Origin: Pseudoxanthomonas sp. CF125
GTDB lineage: Bacteria > Pseudomonadota > Gammaproteobacteria > Xanthomonadales > Xanthomonadaceae
Length of the DNA: 64,000 bases
Assembly (NCBI RefSeq): GCF_900104085.1
Contig: NZ_FNLD01000001.1
Span: 1,222,331-1,286,330 of the forward strand
Direction: 5' to 3'
Shown here: positions 60,334-64,000 of the stretch, one piece after another
Position numbering within the stretch: position 1 is the first letter of the stretch
How the letters are laid out: each line of letters begins with the position of its first letter
Made by a program: the position numbers and the translations under genes
The notes under the pieces: model-generated
What the model saw: only the letters and a program-made list of their open reading frames with translations
Database searches by the model: none
What the model was told of the DNA's origin: nothing

Positions 60334-61181
60334 GGGCCGGTAGCTACGGGCCGCGACCGATCGCTGATCCAGCCGCTCCATGAGCCCGCATAGACGCGCG
60401 CGCCGTGCAGGCCGGCGTGCTCCATGGCCAGGAGCAAATGGCAGGCTGTGACGCCGGAGCCGCACATCACCACGACTTCTTCGGGCTTGCGTTCGGACAG
60501 CATCGGCGCAAGCTGATCACGCAGTTCCGCGGGCGATTTGAAGCGGCCATCGCGCAGGTTCTGCGAGAACGGATGATTCAACGCACCGGGAACATGCCCG
60601 GCAACCGGGTCCAAAGGCTCCACCTCGCCGCGGAAACGCTCCGCGGCACGGACATCGAACAGCCAGCCCGTGGGCTCGCCGAGACGCGACAGCACTTCAT
60701 CGGCATGGGCGATCGCTGCGGGATCGAACCGCGCCGGGTAGGGTGCGGCTTCATCGATGCGGGTCGTTTCGCCGGTTTCCGGCAACTGGCCGGCGCGCCA
60801 GGCGCCCAGTCCGCCGTTCAATACCGCGACGCGTTCGTGGCCCAGCAATTTCAGCAGCCACCACAGCCGCGCGGCCGCCATGCTGCCATCGCCCGCGTCG
60901 TACACCACGACCTGATGGTGGGGCGCGATGCCCCATTGGCCGAGCTTGCGGGTGAAGTCTTCGTCTTCCGGCAGCGGATGCCTGCCCTGCCCGGTCTTCC
61001 GCAGGTCCGAAAGATCCTCGTTGAGATCGGCATACATCGCGCGCGGAATATGCGATTGCTCGTAACCGGGACGACCCTGCGCCGGATCGACGAGCGAGAA
61101 TCGCGCGTCCACGATGCGCAGGTCGCTGTTGCCGAGCTCGGCGGCCAGGTCCTGCGGGTCGATCAAAGTGGTCCACTTCAT
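60330..61181 (-). CDS. sseA: 3-mercaptopyruvate sulfurtransferase (rhodanese family)
   Basis: 283 residues, two rhodanese domains. The active-site loop is M-C-G-S-G-V-T-A, the CG[ST]GV-type loop of mercaptopyruvate rather than thiosulfate transferases. The N-terminal domain has V-V-Y-D-A-G-D-G-S-M-A-A-A-R but no Cys. Transfers sulfur from 3-mercaptopyruvate. ATG overlaps the preceding Nudix gene stop. Confidence 0.94.
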   Translation of the reverse strand: MKWTTLIDPQDLAAELGNSDLRIVDARFSLVDPAQGRPGYEQSHIPRAMYADLNEDLSDLRKTGQGRHPLPEDEDFTRKLGQWGIAPHHQVVVYDAGDGSMAAARLWWLLKLLGHERVAVLNGGLGAWRAGQLPETGETTRIDEAAPYPARFDPAAIAHADEVLSRLGEPTGWLFDVRAAERFRGEVEPLDPVAGHVPGALNHPFSQNLRDGRFKSPAELRDQLAPMLSERKPEEVVVMCGSGVTACHLLLAMEHAGLHGARVYAGSWSGWISDRSRPVATGP

Positions 61182-61978
61182 GCGATACCCGTCAGTCTTT
61201 CGCGCAAGTTGAACAACATGGCCGCAGTCGCGCCCCAGATGCGCTGGCCCGGCCAGTCGTACTCCAGCACCGCACGGCGACGTCCACGGTAGTCCACTTC
61301 CACCCGGCGCAGGTTTTCCGGCGCCATCAGGAAATCCAGCGGCACTTCGAACACGTCCGCCACTTCGTCCGGATTAGGCACCGCGACGTAGGCTGGATCG
61401 ATCACCGCTACGACCGGCATCACCCGGAAACCGCTGATGGTAGTGAAAGGATCGAGAAACCCGAGCGGGGATATCTGCCTGGCGGTGAGCGCGATCTCTT
61501 CGTTGCTTTCGCGGATGGCTGCGGCGACCGGATTGAGATCGCTGGTTTCTATGCGGCCGCCCGGGAAACTGACCTGACCGCCATGGTGGCGCAGGCCGTC
61601 GGTGCGGCGGGTCAGCAATACCTGCGTGCCGTGCTTGCGCGGCACCAGCCCCGCCAGCACCGCCGATTCGACCGGAGGTCCAGGAGGCAGCAGATCGACC
61701 AGTTCCTCATGGTTCCAGCCGTCCCGCGTCGGCATCGCGGTCAACGGATGCAAGGCCCCGAGCAAAGCCTCGCGTTCGCGCAGCAGCGACTCGAAACCCG
61801 CGCGCGACTGCTCGCGTCCGGGTAGGACCTCCATCAAACGCAGGCGTTCGTCATCGTTCATTTGCGACCAGCGGGCAATCTCTGCGGTCGTCCGCAGACA
61901 ACCTTGGCATAGCCCGTCGTCAGCCAGGGTACAAACGCCGATGCACGGGCTGAGCACGGCGCGGTAAGCGGAATTCAT
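61178..61978 (-). CDS. DUF1289-Nudix (CoA pyrophosphatase, NudL-type) fusion
   Basis: 266 residues from ATG 61978. Residues 1-70 form a DUF1289 unit: L-S-P-C-I-G-V-C-T-L, then G-L-C-Q-G-C-L-R-T-T-A-E-I-A-R-W, four cysteines likely binding metal. Residues about 95-266 are a Nudix domain with L-L-T-R-R-T, V-S-F-P-G-G-R and the Nudix box ending A-I-R-E-S-N-E-E-I-A-L, typical of CoA/acyl-CoA pyrophosphatases (NudL/UPF0035). It overlaps sseA by 4 bp (ATGA). Confidence 0.88.
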   Translation of the reverse strand: MNSAYRAVLSPCIGVCTLADDGLCQGCLRTTAEIARWSQMNDDERLRLMEVLPGREQSRAGFESLLREREALLGALHPLTAMPTRDGWNHEELVDLLPPGPPVESAVLAGLVPRKHGTQVLLTRRTDGLRHHGGQVSFPGGRIETSDLNPVAAAIRESNEEIALTARQISPLGFLDPFTTISGFRVMPVVAVIDPAYVAVPNPDEVADVFEVPLDFLMAPENLRRVEVDYRGRRRAVLEYDWPGQRIWGATAAMLFNLRERLTGIA

Positions 61979-62102
61979 CGAATCGGACACCAACCGGAGC
62001 ATAGCGCCTGTACAGCGCGCATTGCCCGGAACAAAACAGCACTTCAGAAAAAGGCTACGCCGGCACTGGGCCGGCGTAGCGGGACTACAGGACTTGGCTA
62101 CC

Positions 62103-62136
62103 CAAGTCGCTGGATCCCCGCTTTCGCGGGGATGAC
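62103..62136. repeat. Family 4 repeat, single arm
   Basis: CCAAGTCGCTGGATCCCCGC to GCGGGGATGACG: one arm of the family-4 inverted repeat, without a convincing partner. Confidence 0.75.
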
Positions 62137-62180
62137 GTTTCGGCAAAGCCGCCTGCGCTATGCGCAGGCGGGCCGAAACG

Positions 62181-62891
62181 TCACTTGACGCTGACCAGCT
62201 TGACCTCGAAAACCACGGCCTGGTTCGGGCCGACGGGCGATTGCGGGGTGTTGCCGTAGGCCTTGTCGGCCGGCAGCACCACTTCCCAGCGGGCGCCGGT
62301 GGGCATCTGCACGATGGCTTCGCGCAGACCCGCCAGCGGAATTTCGCTGACCTTGATCGCCATCGGCGCGGGCGCCGTGGTCTGGCCCTGCTGCGGGCTG
62401 AAGGTATCGACGAAGGTGCGGCCGTCGCTCAGCGAACCCTTGTACTGCATGGTCACGTTGCTGGCCTGGGTCGGCTTGGCGCCGCTTCCGGCTTCGATCA
62501 CGCGGTACTGGATGCCGCCCGGCAGGCTCTGTACGCCGGCCTTGCTCTTGTTCTGGGCCAGGAAGGCGTCGCTCTTGGTCTTGTTCTCGGCCGAAGCCTT
62601 GTCGAACGCGGCCTTGGCCTTTTCCATCTGGCGCTTCTGCATGGTTTCCACGGCGGTACGCAGCTGGGCCACGGGAACGGTGGGCTCCTTCTTGCCGTAG
62701 CCTTCCTGCAGGGCCTTGACGACCGTATTGATGTCGACGGCTTCGCCGCTTTCGACAAGGTTGCGGCCAAGGTCGTAACCAAGCGCGTAGCTCAGTGCAT
62801 TTTTATCGGGCGCCGGCGTGGTTTGCGCGAAGGCGGAGCCGGCTACCAGGGTCATGGCCGCAAGGGTGGCGGCAAGCAAACGCAACTTCAT
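62181..62891 (-). CDS. FKBP-type peptidyl-prolyl isomerase, FkpA/Mip-like
   Basis: 236 residues from ATG 62891 with GGAGG upstream. Signal peptide (A-A-M-T-L-V-A-G-S-A-F-A). An N-terminal dimerisation helix domain includes A-L-S-Y-A-L-G-Y-D-L-G. A C-terminal FKBP domain contains V-T-M-Q-Y-K-G-S-L-S-D-G, with P-L-A-G-L-R-E-A-I. Periplasmic chaperone and prolyl isomerase. Relatives in Xanthomonas are Mip-like virulence factors. Confidence 0.93.
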   Translation of the reverse strand: MKLRLLAATLAAMTLVAGSAFAQTTPAPDKNALSYALGYDLGRNLVESGEAVDINTVVKALQEGYGKKEPTVPVAQLRTAVETMQKRQMEKAKAAFDKASAENKTKSDAFLAQNKSKAGVQSLPGGIQYRVIEAGSGAKPTQASNVTMQYKGSLSDGRTFVDTFSPQQGQTTAPAPMAIKVSEIPLAGLREAIVQMPTGARWEVVLPADKAYGNTPQSPVGPNQAVVFEVKLVSVK

Positions 62892-63051
62892 TATCAACAA
62901 ACCTCCGGTTATGGAATGGGGCGGTCGAACCGCCCCAGTAGGACGCGCTAGGATAGCCGCCGGGGGGCTTAACCGCCAGTGACGACGGGGCTTGTGACCC
63001 GCTTGCGGGCCTTAAGTTCCGCCTGATTTCCTCACATTATCGACAGCGACC

Positions 63052-63834
63052 ATGACCGACTCCCCCGTTACCACCCGCCACCAGGACGGCATCCTGCGGA
63101 TCACCGTCAACCGTCCCGACAAGCTCAATGCTCTCAATGGAGCGACCCTGGATGCGCTGTTTGCGGCCTTCAACGACGCGGCAGAGGACCCAGGCACAAG
63201 GGTGCTGGTGTTGACCGGCGCCGGTCCGAAGGCTTTTGTGGCCGGGGCCGATATCGCCGAAATGTCGGGTCTGCGACCCACCGAAGGCCGCGACTTCTCG
63301 CTGCGCGGCCAGCGCGTGATGCGCCGGATCGAGACCATGCCCAAGCCGGTCATCGCAATGGTGAACGGATTCGCACTGGGCGGCGGGCTGGAACTGGCCA
63401 TGGCCTGCCACCTGCGGATTGCGGCCGATACGGCCAAGCTGGGACAGCCTGAAATCAATCTGGGCCTGATTCCCGGATTCGGCGGCACCCAGCGCCTGCT
63501 GCGCCTGACCGGCCGCGCGGCCACGCTGGAACTCTGCCTGCTGGGCGCCTCGATCGATGCCGCACGCGCGCTGCAGCTGGGCATCGTCAATCGCGTGGTT
63601 GCGGCCGCCGATCTCGAGGCCGAGACGCTCAAAGTGGCCGAACAACTCGCGCAAGCGGCGCCGTTGGCATTGCGCGGCACGCTCGATGCGGTGAACGTGG
63701 GTGGTGAATGCGCCATCGAGGAAGGTCTGCAGTACGAAACCGCGCAATTCGGGCTGATGTTTTCTACGGACGATATGCGCGAAGGCACGCGCGCGTTCCT
63801 GGAGCGTCGCAAGCCCGTCTTCACTGGGACTTGA
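63052..63834 (+). CDS. Enoyl-CoA hydratase
   Basis: 260 residues. Crotonase fold with N-R-P-D-K-L-N-A-L, A-F-V-A-G-A-D-I-A-E-M and G-F-A-L-G-G-G-L-E-L-A-M-A-C. Both catalytic Glu are present (G-L-E-L and L-G-Q-P-E-I-N-L-G-L-I-P-G-F-G-G-T-Q). Adds water to trans-2-enoyl-CoA in beta-oxidation. Unlike the gene at 59487 it has the full hydratase pair. Confidence 0.94.
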   Translation: MTDSPVTTRHQDGILRITVNRPDKLNALNGATLDALFAAFNDAAEDPGTRVLVLTGAGPKAFVAGADIAEMSGLRPTEGRDFSLRGQRVMRRIETMPKPVIAMVNGFALGGGLELAMACHLRIAADTAKLGQPEINLGLIPGFGGTQRLLRLTGRAATLELCLLGASIDAARALQLGIVNRVVAAADLEAETLKVAEQLAQAAPLALRGTLDAVNVGGECAIEEGLQYETAQFGLMFSTDDMREGTRAFLERRKPVFTGT

Positions 63835-63838
63835 ATCC

Positions 63839-64000
63839 GTGGAAACGGAAGCAACCGGCGATCCGCATGACTGCAGCAGCGGCGAACTCCTGTCGCGATT
63901 GCTGGCGGCCGACGACATCGATGGTGCGATCGATGCAGAGCTGATGAGCTTTGCTCCCTGCCCTGCCTGCGATCCCATCGTCGTTGCGCGAGTGGCCGCA
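63839..64000 (+). CDS. Hypothetical protein, N-terminal part (runs off window)
   Basis: GTG 63839, four bases after the enoyl-CoA hydratase stop. 54 codons visible: V-E-T-E-A-T-G-D-P, then L-L-A-A-D-D-I-D-G-A-I and C-P-A-C-D-P-I. The C-x2-C may be half a zinc or iron site. Likely co-transcribed with the hydratase. Confidence 0.55.
   Translation, partial: METEATGDPHDCSSGELLSRLLAADDIDGAIDAELMSFAPCPACDPIVVARVAA

Overview
The window is a high-GC gammaproteobacterial chromosome segment, most likely Lysobacteraceae/Xanthomonadaceae (Lysobacter, Luteimonas or Pseudoxanthomonas-like). The evidence is the csrA-alaS-recX-recA-lexA-pncC-mutS order, a lexA operator of the xanthomonad type (TTAG-N6-TACTA), a type IV secretion effector with the Xanthomonas XVIPCD signal, and many GTAG-headed REP-type repeats.

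Layout. (1) 1-7783: the right part of a prophage. It is a tightly overlapping rightward operon with an annealase/exonuclease-like recombination pair, an SSB-tail-like protein, a hexapeptide-repeat protein and mosaic accessory genes. It ends in an AlpA-like regulator beside the 3' end of a tRNA-Ser(GCU) gene. No integrase is visible. (2) 7820-20800: core genes csrA, alaS, recX, recA, lexA, a membrane protein, pncC, a TonB-dependent receptor and mutS. (3) 21132-26391: katG, a DUF937 protein, hslR, then three small genes (hypothetical, GNAT, GFA) separated by attC-like sites, possibly a remnant of integron cassettes. (4) 26509-32220: rplS-trmD-rimM-rpsP, a class IV aminotransferase, ffh and ypjD. 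(5) 32461-37201: a MarR-regulated tripartite EmrAB-type efflux operon. (6) 37245-45374: a secreted hypothetical protein, radA, a lipase-type X-T4SS effector divergent from an ankyrin lipoprotein (candidate immunity protein), and an [21 protein letters not shown] operon with no ArsB/Acr3 pump. (7) 45417-64000: tRNA-Thr, ispH-lspA-ileS-ribF-murJ (one leftward operon), rpsT, rplU-rpmA-obgE, uvrA and thioesterase, a copper chaperone-like protein, an enoyl-CoA isomerase, sseA and a DUF1289-Nudix fusion, an FKBP isomerase, an enoyl-CoA hydratase and the start of one more gene.

Themes. The effector/ankyrin pair is the best candidate for a little-described system: an interbacterial killing lipase with a periplasmic immunity lipoprotein. 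Three autoregulator genes (lexA, marR/emrR, arsR) have operators or predicted transcription starts lying against the ATG, which suggests leaderless mRNAs. At least eight families of paired inverted repeats (14 elements) occur between genes. In several places the GTAG head of the repeat supplies the TAG stop codon of the neighbouring gene (mutS, enoyl-CoA isomerase, sseA, aminotransferase), and one repeat encodes the last residues of TrmD. All functional calls come from reading the sequence; no database search was run.
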